Part shown: piece after piece, positions 8,757 to 19,632 of the stretch
How the letters are laid out: each line of letters starts with the position of its first letter
Position numbering within the stretch: position 1 is the stretch's first letter
Source of the DNA: Sulfuritalea sp.
GTDB taxonomy: Bacteria > Pseudomonadota > Gammaproteobacteria > Burkholderiales > Rhodocyclaceae
DNA: 64,000 bases
Direction: 5' to 3'
Assembly: GCA_023229545.1 (NCBI GenBank)
Contig: JALNZB010000003.1
Location: forward strand, 159,290 to 223,289
Made by a program: the position numbers and the translations under genes
Notes under the pieces: generated by a model
The model's database searches: none
Seen by the model: the letters and a program-made list of their open reading frames with translations, nothing else
Told to the model about the DNA's origin: nothing

Positions 8757-11700
8757 TCATCCCAGCTCGATCATCAGATCCTTGGCATCGACCTTGTCGC
8801 CGGGCACGACATACACCTTGATGACAGTGCCATCGGTCTCGGCGGTGATCATCGATTCCATTTTCATGGCCTCGATCGACACCAGCGGCGAACCCCGGGT
8901 GACCTTGGCGCCGACCTTCACCGCCACCGTCGCCACCATGCCCGGCATCGGCGCCGCGACATGGTTGCGATTGGCCGGATCGGCCTTCGGATGGACTTGC
9001 ACGGTCGACACGGCGCCGGCCTTGTGCACCCGCATGTCGCGCGGCTGGCCGTTGAGTTCGAAGAACAGCTTGACCATGCCCTCCTCGTCGACGTCGGTGC
9101 GGCCGTTGAGCCTGACCACGATAGCCTTGCCCTGGTCGATGGTCACCGCCATCTCATCGCGTTCGCACAGGCCGTAGAAGAACACCGGCGTCGGCAGTTG
9201 CGAGACATCGCCGTAGTGGCGCTGATGTTCGGCAAACTCGGCGAACACCTTGGGATACATCAGGTAGGAGGCAAAATCGGTGTCGCTCATGGGCCGGGCG
9301 ACGGTCTTCTCGCCCTGGGCGCGCAAAGCATCGAGGTTGGCGGGCGGAATGATGGCGCCGGGGCGACCGGCCATCGGCTTCTTGCCTTTCAATATCTTCT
9401 TTTGCAGTGCCTTGGGGAAGCCGTCGGCGGGGAAACCCATTTCGCCACGGAACAGCGAAACCACGGAATCGGGGAAGGCCACTTCCTTGTCGGGATTGGC
9501 CACATCCTCGGGCGTCAGGTCATTGACCACCATGAACAGCGCCAGGTCGCCGACCACCTTGGACGAGGGCGTGACCTTGACGATGTCGCCGAACAGCTTA
9601 TTGACATCCGCATAGGCCTGGGAAACCTCGGCCCAGCGATGCTCCAGCCCCATCGAGCGGGCCTGCTCGCGCAGATTGGTGTATTGGCCGCCGGGCATTT
9701 CGTGGCGATAGACATCCGAGGTGCCGGAACGCATGTCGGCCTCGAAGGGCGAGTAGTAATGCCGCACGCCTTCCCAGTAGCGCGAGAACGGTTGCAGGCG
9801 CGCGATGCCGATGCCGGTGTCGCGCTCCGAGCCTTCCAGCGCGGCGATGATGGCGCCGAGGTTGGGTTGCGAGGTGAGACCGCTCATCGCGTCCATCGCG
9901 CCATCGACCGCATCGGCGCCGGCCTCGATGGCGGCCAGCACGCTGGCCGCAGAGGCGCCGCTGGTGTCGTGGGTATGGAAGTGAATCGGCAGGCCGACCT
10001 CTTCCTTCAGCGCCTTGACCAGGGCGCGCGCGGCGCGCGGGCGGCAGACGCCGGCCATGTCCTTGATGCCGAGAATGTGGGCGCCGGCCTTTTCCAACTG
10101 CTTGGCCATGTCCACGTAATATTTGAGGTTGTACTTGGGACGGCTGGCGTCGAACAAGTCGCCGGTGTAGCAGATCGCCGCCTCGCACAGCGCCCCGCTC
10201 TCCTGCACTGCGTCCATCGCCACGCGCATGTTGTCGACCCAGTTCAGCGAGTCGAAGACGCGGAACACGTCCATGCCGGCCGCCGCCGACTGCTGGACGA
10301 AATAGCGCACCACATTGTCGGCGTAGTTGGTGTAGCCGACGGCATTGCCGGAGCGCAGCAGCATCTGCAACAGGATGTTGGGCACCGCCTCGCGCAAGGC
10401 CGCCAGGCGCTCCCACGGGTCTTCCTTGAGGAAGCGCATGGCGACGTCGAAGGTCGCGCCGCCCCAGCATTCCAGCGAGAACAGTTCGGGCAGATCGCGC
10501 GCATAGTGCGGCGCGATGGCGAGCATGTCGGCGGTGCGCATGCGCGTGGCGAACAGCGACTGGTGCGCGTCGCGCATCGTGGTGTCGGTCAGCAGCACTT
10601 GCGGCTGCGCCTTCATCCATTGCGCGAAGCCTTGCGCGCCGAGCTTTTTGAGGCGGTCGCGGGTGCCCGGCGGCACCGGCGCGGCAAGATCGGTCTTCGG
10701 CATCAGCGGCACGTTCAGCGGCAGCTTGGGCAGCACGCGGCCCTTGACCTCGTCGTTGCCATTGACCACCACCTCGCCGACGAAGCTCAACAGGCGCGAG
10801 GCGCGATCGCGCCGCTTGGGAAAATGGAACAATTCCGGGTGGGTATCGATGAAGCGGGTGGAACACTCGCCGGCGACGAACTTCGGATGGTTGATGAGGT
10901 TTTCGAGGAAGTGCAAATTGGTGGACAGGCCACGCACCTGGAATTCGCGCAGGGCGCGGCCCATGCGGTGAATCGCCTCCGCCGCGTTCGGCGCCCAGGC
11001 CGTGACCTTGACCAGCAGGGAGTCGTAATAGGGGGTAATCACCGCGCCGGTATAGGCGGTGCCGGCATCGAGACGAATGCCGAAACCGGCGGCGCTGCGA
11101 TAAGAGCTGATGCGGCCGTAGTCGGGCGTGAATGCATTTTCCGGGTCTTCGGTAGTGACGCGGCATTGCAGGGCGTGACCGGAAAGCCGGATTTTGCTCT
11201 GCGCCGGAAGGCCCGAATCCTTCTTGCCTATCTTCGCGCCTTCGCTGACGCTGATCTGCGCCTTGACGATGTCGATGCCGGTGACCTGTTCGGTGACAGT
11301 GTGCTCGACCTGGATGCGCGGGTTGACCTCGATGAAATAGAACTTGCCGGTGTCGCCATCCATGAGGAACTCGACCGTGCCGGCATGGGTGTAATTCACC
11401 GCCCTGGCCAGCTTCAAGGCCGCGGCGCAGAGCAGTTCGCGCTGCTCGTTCGACAGATAGGGCGCCGGCGCCTGCTCGACCACTTTCTGGTTGCGCCGCT
11501 GCACCGAACAGTCGCGCTCGAACAGATGCACCGCCTGGCCGTGCGTATCGCCGATGATCTGGACTTCGACGTGACGGGCGTTTTTCACCAGCTTCTCAAG
11601 ATACATCTCGTCGTTGCCGAAAGCCGCCAGGGCTTCGCGCCGGGCGATGTCGAGTTGCGCCTTGAGGTCGGCATCGGATTCGATGACGCGCATGCCGCGC

Positions 11701-12203
11701 CCGCCGCCGCCCCAGCTCGCCTTCAGCATCAGCGGGTAGCCAATCGCCGCAGCGAGTTTCCTGGCCTTGCTGTAGTCGTGCGGCAGGGGCTCGGTTGCCG
11801 GCATCACCGGCACGCCGGCGGCTACGGCAGCGTTGCGCGCCGCAACCTTGTTGCCCAGGGTGCGCATGACCAGGGGAGTCGGGCCGACGAAAAGGATGCC
11901 GTTCTGCGCGCAGGCCTCGGCGAAGTCGGGATTTTCCGAGAGGAATCCGTAGCCGGGATGGATCGCATCGACCTTGGCCTGCCTGGCGATGCGGATGATG
12001 TCGTCGATGTCGAGGTAGGCCTGCAGCGGCTTCTTGCCGTTACCCACCAGGTAGCTCTCGTCGGCCTTGAAACGGTGCAGGGCAAAACGGTCCTCGTTGG
12101 AATAGATGCCCACCGTGTGTATGCCCAACTCGTTCGCCGCGCGCATGACGCGAATCGCGATTTCACTGCGGTTGGCGATCAACAGCTTGCGGATTTTCTT
12201 CAT
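8757..12203 (-). CDS. pyc: pyruvate carboxylase
   Basis: Pyruvate carboxylase makes oxaloacetate from pyruvate, ATP and bicarbonate using biotin. The full-length 1148-residue single-chain enzyme contains a biotin carboxylase domain (about 1-455, with GGGGRGM and EVNPRIQVEHTVTE), a carboxyltransferase domain (about 535-810, with TTMRDAHQSL and the metal-site segment FHTHDTSGA) and a C-terminal biotinyl domain with EAMKMES, the lysine being the biotinylation site. ATG 12203 is preferred because GGAG is spaced correctly; an in-frame GTG lies one codon upstream. The gene stands alone. With the rTCA genes further on, it would refill oxaloacetate from pyruvate. Confidence 0.97.
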   Translation of the reverse strand: MKKIRKLLIANRSEIAIRVMRAANELGIHTVGIYSNEDRFALHRFKADESYLVGNGKKPLQAYLDIDDIIRIARQAKVDAIHPGYGFLSENPDFAEACAQNGILFVGPTPLVMRTLGNKVAARNAAVAAGVPVMPATEPLPHDYSKARKLAAAIGYPLMLKASWGGGGRGMRVIESDADLKAQLDIARREALAAFGNDEMYLEKLVKNARHVEVQIIGDTHGQAVHLFERDCSVQRRNQKVVEQAPAPYLSNEQRELLCAAALKLARAVNYTHAGTVEFLMDGDTGKFYFIEVNPRIQVEHTVTEQVTGIDIVKAQISVSEGAKIGKKDSGLPAQSKIRLSGHALQCRVTTEDPENAFTPDYGRISSYRSAAGFGIRLDAGTAYTGAVITPYYDSLLVKVTAWAPNAAEAIHRMGRALREFQVRGLSTNLHFLENLINHPKFVAGECSTRFIDTHPELFHFPKRRDRASRLLSFVGEVVVNGNDEVKGRVLPKLPLNVPLMPKTDLAAPVPPGTRDRLKKLGAQGFAQWMKAQPQVLLTDTTMRDAHQSLFATRMRTADMLAIAPHYARDLPELFSLECWGGATFDVAMRFLKEDPWERLAALREAVPNILLQMLLRSGNAVGYTNYADNVVRYFVQQSAAAGMDVFRVFDSLNWVDNMRVAMDAVQESGALCEAAICYTGDLFDASRPKYNLKYYVDMAKQLEKAGAHILGIKDMAGVCRPRAARALVKALKEEVGLPIHFHTHDTSGASAASVLAAIEAGADAVDGAMDAMSGLTSQPNLGAIIAALEGSERDTGIGIARLQPFSRYWEGVRHYYSPFEADMRSGTSDVYRHEMPGGQYTNLREQARSMGLEHRWAEVSQAYADVNKLFGDIVKVTPSSKVVGDLALFMVVNDLTPEDVANPDKEVAFPDSVVSLFRGEMGFPADGFPKALQKKILKGKKPMAGRPGAIIPPANLDALRAQGEKTVARPMSDTDFASYLMYPKVFAEFAEHQRHYGDVSQLPTPVFFYGLCERDEMAVTIDQGKAIVVRLNGRTDVDEEGMVKLFFELNGQPRDMRVHKAGAVSTVQVHPKADPANRNHVAAPMPGMVATVAVKVGAKVTRGSPLVSIEAMKMESMITAETDGTVIKVYVVPGDKVDAKDLMIELG

Positions 12204-12265
12204 CACTGCTCCGGCACCAAAAAAAAGCTGAACAAGTCTTGCCGCACGCTATCGGCACAAGACAT

Positions 12266-12413
12266 TCAGCGGGGTAATAGAAAGAAGGCGCTATCGTACT
12301 TGATTCGAGCCGGGAAAAGCGTCTGACGCCAACCGCGCCGTACCGCCAGCGCCGACTTTCCCATGAGCTCGTGTCGCGCGGGGAATTCGGGCCTGAAAGC
12401 TTTCCACGCTAGA
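12266..12413 (-). pseudogene. possible frameshifted 3' continuation of the 12414-12635 gene
   Basis: The frame adjacent to the 73-residue ORF reads on with a plausible protein segment (SVRKAAFLVRCVAQILSLDD, then further residues through MGKSALAVRR) before stopping at 12266. Joining the two frames near 12470-12476 would require the gain or loss of a single base. This suggests a decayed or sequencing-damaged partner gene rather than two separate genes. The remainder of the 12207-12265 stretch shows nothing else recognisable. Confidence 0.35.
12336..12360 (+). repeat. dispersed GCCAGCGCCGACTTTC motif, copy 2
   Basis: This copy reads CGCCGTACC followed by the core GCCAGCGCCGACTTTC. It lies in the region downstream of the small minus-strand ORF at 12414-12635, within the 3' part of the presumed frameshifted continuation. 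Confidence 0.65.
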
Positions 12414-12635
12414 TCATCGAGGCTCAGAATCTGCGCCACACACCGCACCAGGAAAGCCGCTTTGCGGACCGACAACGGCAAGCAGGTTCGCCACGCGTGC
12501 GCCGCCCTGCTTCGCCAGCGCGGGGTTTTGCAGCCACATCTGAATGAAGAATTCCCGCATCTGCTCGGATTGAGCCAGGCGCGCGAGCATAAGGTGCTGC
12601 GGGATCGTGACAGGCTGACGGATGCCTTCAGACAT
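12414..12635 (-). CDS. small protein of unknown function, overlaps nucleotidyltransferase gene
   Basis: This 73-residue ORF (MSEGIRQPVTIPQHLMLARL at the start) begins eight bases before the stop of the nucleotidyltransferase-fold gene, so the two are likely translationally coupled. It has no membrane segment or recognisable motif. The position suggests the partner of a nucleotidyltransferase-type toxin-antitoxin-like pair. From about residue 55 the sequence loses protein-like character, while another frame gains it, consistent with a frameshift (see the entry at 12266-12413). Confidence 0.5.
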   Translation of the reverse strand: MSEGIRQPVTIPQHLMLARLAQSEQMREFFIQMWLQNPALAKQGGARVANLLAVVGPQSGFPGAVCGADSEPR

Positions 12636-13128
12636 TCGGGTCCTCCCCGCACTTGATCTTTTCCAGCGCCTCGATGTCCAGACGGTCCTTGGGCCTATTC
12701 GCGGCGCGCTTCATCACCAGCAGATCGTCTATTGAAGCAATCGGCACATGCCTGCCAAACAGGTCGCCGGCAACCGCGTTGGCCGCCAGTTTCTCGAATG
12801 ACACTTCAGGTCGCACGATCACGTCCACGACGACGCCGCCGGCCTGCGGCTCGCGCAGGGAAAATGCCAGCATGCCCTTTTCTCGATGCCATTGAGCGAT
12901 CTTGTCGGCATCCCTCAGTGATTCGATCGGCACGGGGATTCCCGGTATCAACCCGTGACGCTTGGCAACATCGATGAATCGCGCCAGGTTGTCATCGTTC
13001 ATCGCCAGCACCAGGTCGATGTCGAAGGTGCTGCGCATGTAGCCGTGCAACTGAACGGCCAGCCCGCCCACCAGCACGTAGTCAACCTGCTCGTCCACCA
13101 ACGACTGGAGCAATTCGGTGATCTTCAT
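12628..13128 (-). CDS. nucleotidyltransferase-fold protein (AbiEii/MNT-like)
   Basis: The 166-residue protein has the nucleotidyltransferase signature GGLAVQLHGYMRSTFDIDLV, that is GG followed by D-x-D, which is the minimal NTP-transfer active site. It resembles stand-alone nucleotidyltransferases of the AbiEii/MNT type, which are often toxins or antitoxins acting by NMP transfer. Its ATG overlaps a 36-codon ORF upstream by ATGA, and a small ORF overlaps its own 3' end. Which member is toxin and which antitoxin cannot be told from sequence. Confidence 0.75.
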   Translation of the reverse strand: MKITELLQSLVDEQVDYVLVGGLAVQLHGYMRSTFDIDLVLAMNDDNLARFIDVAKRHGLIPGIPVPIESLRDADKIAQWHREKGMLAFSLREPQAGGVVVDVIVRPEVSFEKLAANAVAGDLFGRHVPIASIDDLLVMKRAANRPKDRLDIEALEKIKCGEDPNV

Positions 13129-13235
13129 GGCGCGGATGATCGCATGGATGGGCCGGCGATAGACTCTGGCTTCCCGGCATCCGACCAGTCAGCCGGCTTG
13201 CTGCGGCTCGAAAGAATTGCTTCCGCCGTGCTCAT
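13125..13235 (-). CDS. 36-residue ORF locked between two genes by ATGA overlaps
   Basis: The ORF MSTAEAILSSRSKPADWSDA and onward runs 36 codons. Its ATG overlaps the stop of the ORF ending at 13232, and its stop overlaps the ATG of the nucleotidyltransferase at 13128; both junctions are ATGA. Such precise coupling at both ends is hard to explain for a random frame. No family is recognised. It may be a translated micropeptide or a remnant of a longer gene that still transmits ribosomes to the next start. Confidence 0.4.
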   Translation of the reverse strand: MSTAEAILSSRSKPADWSDAGKPESIAGPSMRSSAP

Positions 13236-13426
13236 GATCGCCGCGTGCGTCCGGCAGCTACGTCGTCCCGCCCAAGCCGCACCGCACGGACGATCCGCTC
13301 GGTTTCCGAAAACCCGTCGCGCAGAACGAATCTCAGCATCGCGCGCGGGGTGCGTCCGGCGGCGCTCGCCAGTTTTTCCAGGCGGCGCAAGTCGGCTTGA
13401 CTCAGGCGGGGATAGTCTGCGGGCAT
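13232..13426 (-). CDS. small antitoxin-like protein
   Basis: The 64-residue protein (MPADYPRLSQADLRRLEKLA at the start) is rich in charged helix-forming residues and has a TPRAMLRFVLRDGFSE segment reminiscent of ribbon-helix-helix or other small DNA-binding antitoxins. The ATG at 13426 was chosen because the upstream part of the open frame is not protein-like. Its stop overlaps the next small ORF by ATGA. It lies 40 bases downstream of another antitoxin-sized gene. The exact family was not recognised. Confidence 0.5.
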   Translation of the reverse strand: MPADYPRLSQADLRRLEKLASAAGRTPRAMLRFVLRDGFSETERIVRAVRLGRDDVAAGRTRRS

Positions 13427-13466
13427 GGTCTTTTCCAAAGGGCTTCGTTTAGGCGGAAAACCGTTG

Positions 13467-13727
13467 TCATTCGCTGTGTTCGACGAAGAACCGGGCGACC
13501 TCCGCTTCACTGGCGAACTCGCCACGATCCGCTGCGGCGACGCGTGCTGCCAGAATTTCCGCGTAGCTTCGACCTTCCGCCTGTGGCCGAGTCGGTATTT
13601 CGTCGATTCCGAGACGGCGGCATACCTTCTCGAACACCGCATCACCGGGAATGGCGGCGACACGATCCGAGTCCAGATCGTCCAGTCGCCGCCGGGCGGC
13701 CTCATACATCAACTTGGTAGTCTTCAT
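13467..13727 (-). CDS. hypothetical antitoxin-sized protein
   Basis: This 86-residue acidic protein starts MKTTKLMYEAARRRLDDLDS and contains a central GRSYAEILAARVAAADRGEF helix. It has an upstream AGAGAAG ribosome site and sits first in a tight minus-strand chain of small genes reaching to 12414. Size, charge and context suggest an antitoxin or addiction-module component, but no toxin partner with a known fold lies next to it. Confidence 0.55.
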   Translation of the reverse strand: MKTTKLMYEAARRRLDDLDSDRVAAIPGDAVFEKVCRRLGIDEIPTRPQAEGRSYAEILAARVAAADRGEFASEAEVARFFVEHSE

Positions 13728-13858
13728 CGTGGCTTCTCTTTGCGGAAACAGGCGGCAAGCTTATCCATTCCACCGCCCATCCTCGACGCGTCAAGCGCGG
13801 CTGAGGTCTTCGACGGCGCGAGGATGTCGGACAGACGGAATTTCCCAGCGCCTTTTGC

Positions 13859-14284
13859 TCACTCGGCCAACATGAGCGGCACAAACCCCGCCTGACGAAA
13901 ATGCTCGTCGGCCGCCAGTGCATTGGTGATGTCGCGACGAGACATCAGGACAAACGACAGGCAATCGGTAAGACTCCATTCCTTGTCCGTCCTGGCGCCG
14001 AAGAGATCGAAAGCGTCCTGCCACAGCAAGGGATCGGTCGCCACGATTTCGACATTCGGATCGGCGCGCAGGGCCTTGATGAACTGGATCGCGGTCGGTC
14101 GCCAAGCTTGTTTCGCCAGTGCCGCGCCGATCTCGAAAATTACCGCATCGGTGGTGATGACGAGTGCCGGGCCAGTCCGGAGTTCAACCGCCAGCCGCCT
14201 GGCGGCAGAATGATATTGATCGCGTGGCGACAACAGCGCGATGGCGAAGCCGGTGTCGAGAAAAATCGGCTTCGCAACGGTCAT
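13859..14284 (-). CDS. PIN-domain ribonuclease toxin (VapC family)
   Basis: The 141-residue PIN-domain protein shows the acidic active-site pattern: FLDTGFAIALL with the first Asp, an internal Glu in TDAVIFEIGAAL, and SLTDCLSFVLM with further acid. VapC toxins are Mg-dependent RNases cleaving tRNA or rRNA. Its ATG overlaps the stop of the 74-residue gene upstream by ATGA, the typical toxin-antitoxin arrangement. About 130 bases without a gene separate it from the next small ORF at 13727. Confidence 0.85.
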   Translation of the reverse strand: MTVAKPIFLDTGFAIALLSPRDQYHSAARRLAVELRTGPALVITTDAVIFEIGAALAKQAWRPTAIQFIKALRADPNVEIVATDPLLWQDAFDLFGARTDKEWSLTDCLSFVLMSRRDITNALAADEHFRQAGFVPLMLAE

Positions 14285-14505
14285 GTTCGGTGATCGTAAA
14301 GGCGGTCGGCAAAACGAGTTGAATAGTCCGCCGGCGCATCAATTTTCAGACCCTCGACAGCGTCAAGAAAGCTCGTCGTCGCCCCGACCGTCCGCGGTTC
14401 ATTCTGGTGGCGGGTAGCGAGGAATTCGGCAAAGTCGAGAATCTCAGTGACTTCACGTTCCGGCAGGGATTCGATCAGCTTGGTAATGCGCTCGGTTGCA
14501 CCCAT
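14281..14505 (-). CDS. antitoxin partner of PIN toxin
   Basis: The 74-residue protein (MGATERITKLIESLPEREVT at the start) carries the helical EILDFAEFLATRHQ motif of small DUF2281-like antitoxins that pair with PIN or RelE toxins. ATG 14505 has a GGAGC ribosome site. It overlaps the downstream PIN gene by four bases, making a compact two-gene module. It probably autoregulates the pair, which is an inference from the family and layout. Confidence 0.75.
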   Translation of the reverse strand: MGATERITKLIESLPEREVTEILDFAEFLATRHQNEPRTVGATTSFLDAVEGLKIDAPADYSTRFADRLYDHRT

Positions 14506-14552
14506 GGTCTGCTCCAGCAGGCTAACAAGTCGAAGTGTAGCCCAATTCTCCG

Positions 14553-18010
<3,458 letters not shown>

Positions 18011-18011
<1 letters not shown>

Positions 18012-18409
18012 CAGCTCGGACACAAGGCCACCGCCGGAAATGCTTCGGCACGTTTCGCTTTGCTTACGAAATCCCTGTCGAAAGTCATCAACGTGGCCGT
18101 GGCGGGCGACAGGCTCAGATGCAGCGCGTCGGCGAAGTCCAGGCCCTGCTCGAACCATTCCACGGCGCGATACAACGCGGTTTCATTCGGCAGCCGCATG
18201 GCCGGCAAGCCCAGCACATGGCGCAGTGCGCCGACGATCTCGGCGCGGGAACAATCGCTGCATTCCAGCACCCAGACCAGTTCGAGAATGATGGTGGAGG
18301 TAATGGTGACTTGCGGGGAAGTTTCCAGCAGGCGTGCGGCGCGCTTGGCCTGCGCGACATCGTCGTTGAGCAGGTAGCGCAGCAAGAGGTTGGTGTCGAG
18401 GACGATCAT
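18011..18409 (-). CDS. vapC: PIN-domain toxin VapC
   Basis: The 132-residue PIN RNase begins [17 protein letters not shown] with the first catalytic Asp. It has an internal Glu in ILELVWVLE and the terminal acids in [11 protein letters not shown] and TFDRDF. It pairs with the AbrB-type antitoxin seven bases upstream and overlaps the start of the MmeI-like gene by one base, so toxin, antitoxin and restriction enzyme probably share one transcript. It is closely similar to the VapC at 60789-61202, including LELVWVLE and ADALHL segments. Confidence 0.92.
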
Positions 18410-18416
18410 GGCCGCG

Positions 18417-18683
18417 TCACTTTGCGGCGTTTTTTTGTTTCAGCAGCTTGCCTACAGCGAGCTTGATCTCCGCTTGCGCCGGAGCCTTGCGCCCCGCCTT
18501 GGCCAACAAGCCGAGGCCGAGTGCAACGTCGGTGCGGGCGAAGCGCTGTTCCGCCTGGCGCAAGTGAATTTCTTCGCCGTCGGCAAAAATCGCCAGCTCG
18601 CTGCCGGCTTCAATGTGAAAGGCGGCGCGCAGGCTCTTCGGGATGACGATCTGGCCCTTGCTCGAAACGCGGACGGTTTCCAT
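18417..18683 (-). CDS. vapB: AbrB/MazE-type antitoxin VapB
   Basis: The 88-residue protein starts METVRVSSKGQIVIPKSLR, the swapped-hairpin AbrB DNA-binding fold typical of VapB antitoxins, followed by a charged tail (KLAVGKLLKQKN) that would wrap the toxin. It is expected to neutralise VapC at 18011-18409 and repress the operon. The nearby motif copy at 18736 lies in its upstream region. Confidence 0.92.
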   Translation of the reverse strand: METVRVSSKGQIVIPKSLRAAFHIEAGSELAIFADGEEIHLRQAEQRFARTDVALGLGLLAKAGRKAPAQAEIKLAVGKLLKQKNAAK

Positions 18684-18735
18684 GGCGACTCCATAAGTAA
18701 GACCGGGTAAGACGAATCATAACGGGATTCAGCTT

Positions 18736-18768
18736 CGCCGTGTCGCCGTGTCGCCAGCGCCGACTTTC
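18736..18768 (+). repeat. dispersed motif copy 4 with extra CGCCGTGT unit
   Basis: Here the core GCCAGCGCCGACTTTC is preceded by two tandem CGCCGTGT units. The copy therefore joins the short motif to the unit that builds the long palindromes at 8622 and 50016, linking the two repeat families. It lies in the vapB upstream region. Confidence 0.75.
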
Positions 18769-18808
18769 TGCGTGCCACGGAACTTTCCGGCTGCTTCGCG
18801 ACCGCTGT

Positions 18809-19216
18809 TCAGATCGCGCGAGAAACGTCGGTCAGCCCAAAGTCGCCACCCTTGAACAGCAGGGGCACGTCGTATTGGCGCGCAAGCGCATAGGCAAAGC
18901 AATCGCCAAAGTTCAGGCTGGCCGCGTGACGGCCCTTGCCGTAGCGCTGGAATGCATCGGCGGCGGCATCGGCGAGGACTTCATCCGCTGGCAAGGTGCG
19001 AATCTGGTAGCGAGCGAGCAGTTCGCGTGCATAAGCAGCGCCATCGCCGAGCAACCGCACGGAAGCGACCATCAGCAGTTCGGTCCGGTTCGGCGCCGCG
19101 ATTCCCCAGCGCGGAATTTGCGCCAACGCATCGAGGTAAACGGTCGCATCGCTCTCGCGCAGCAGGATGGCGACCAGCGCGCTGGTATCGACGACCGCGT
19201 CAACCGGGGAGGCCAT
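18809..19216 (-). CDS. PIN-domain toxin (FitB/VapC type)
   Basis: The 135-residue protein begins MASPVDAVVDTSALVAILL, with the first catalytic Asp. It has Glu in NRTELLMVASV and the conserved NFGDCFAYALA segment with Asp, all typical of FitB/VapC PIN RNases. ATG 19216 was chosen because it gives the family N-terminus and overlaps the antitoxin gene by 17 bases. It forms a pair with the gene at 19200-19460. Confidence 0.88.
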   Translation of the reverse strand: MASPVDAVVDTSALVAILLRESDATVYLDALAQIPRWGIAAPNRTELLMVASVRLLGDGAAYARELLARYQIRTLPADEVLADAAADAFQRYGKGRHAASLNFGDCFAYALARQYDVPLLFKGGDFGLTDVSRAI

Positions 19217-19460
19217 GGACGTCGTAGCCGACGATCTGATCGGGCGTGCGATTATCGTCGGTGAGACGTGGCCAGACCATGGCATCGAGCCAGGCCAAAG
19301 TCGCCTCGGTGGATGGCTTGGCTTGCGGCGCCGACGCACCCATCGCGGCACTCAGCGCGACGATGGCCTCTTGCGTCATGGAGCGATGGTGCGCGGCAGC
19401 GGCGGCCTTGAGCTTGCCGTGAAGCTCGGTGGGCACGTTTCGCAGAACGAGGGTGGGCAT
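19200..19460 (-). CDS. FitA/CopG-type antitoxin
   Basis: The 86-residue protein begins MPTLVLRNVPTELHGKLKAA with AAHHRSMTQEAIVALSAAM, a ribbon-helix-helix DNA-binding domain of the FitA type (R-N-V-P-x-x-L-H...R-S-x-x-x-E). It is the antitoxin for the overlapping PIN toxin. A pair of GCTAGC palindromes just upstream (19490-19508) is a likely operator. Confidence 0.85.
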   Translation of the reverse strand: MPTLVLRNVPTELHGKLKAAAAAHHRSMTQEAIVALSAAMGASAPQAKPSTEATLAWLDAMVWPRLTDDNRTPDQIVGYDVHGLPG

Positions 19461-19488
19461 GGCGGAACTCCTGTGCAGATAAGGCCCA

Positions 19489-19509
19489 ATGCTAGCAAAA
19501 CGCTAGCAC
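19489..19509. promoter_or_regulatory. paired GCTAGC palindromes upstream of fitAB-type module
   Basis: TGCTAGCA at 19490-19497 is followed by CGCTAGCA at 19501-19508, two near-identical palindromic half-sites about one DNA turn apart. Ribbon-helix-helix antitoxins commonly bind such repeated palindromes to autoregulate. The site is 30 to 50 bases upstream of the antitoxin start. Confidence 0.55.
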
Positions 19510-19541
19510 TAAGGCAATCTGCGGCATCCGCTGGCTCGAAC

Positions 19542-19566
19542 CGCCGTGTCGCCAACGCCGACTTTC
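19542..19566 (+). repeat. dispersed motif copy 5
   Basis: This copy reads CGCCGTGTCGCC then AACGCCGACTTTC, one base different from the consensus core. It is intergenic between the antitoxin upstream region and the 3' end of the fumarate reductase-type flavoprotein gene. Confidence 0.7.
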
Positions 19567-19632
19567 TGCTTCGATATTGCTGGTACGGAGCCGGGGCTAC
19601 CGGCAATCCGTACGCATGCAAAGGGTCTTCCG

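Noticed and set aside
8961..12326. Very long open frame on the plus strand opposite pyruvate carboxylase
   Set aside because: It mirrors a verified gene on the other strand, has His/Arg/Gln-rich shadow composition and no ribosome site. It is a GC-driven antisense frame.
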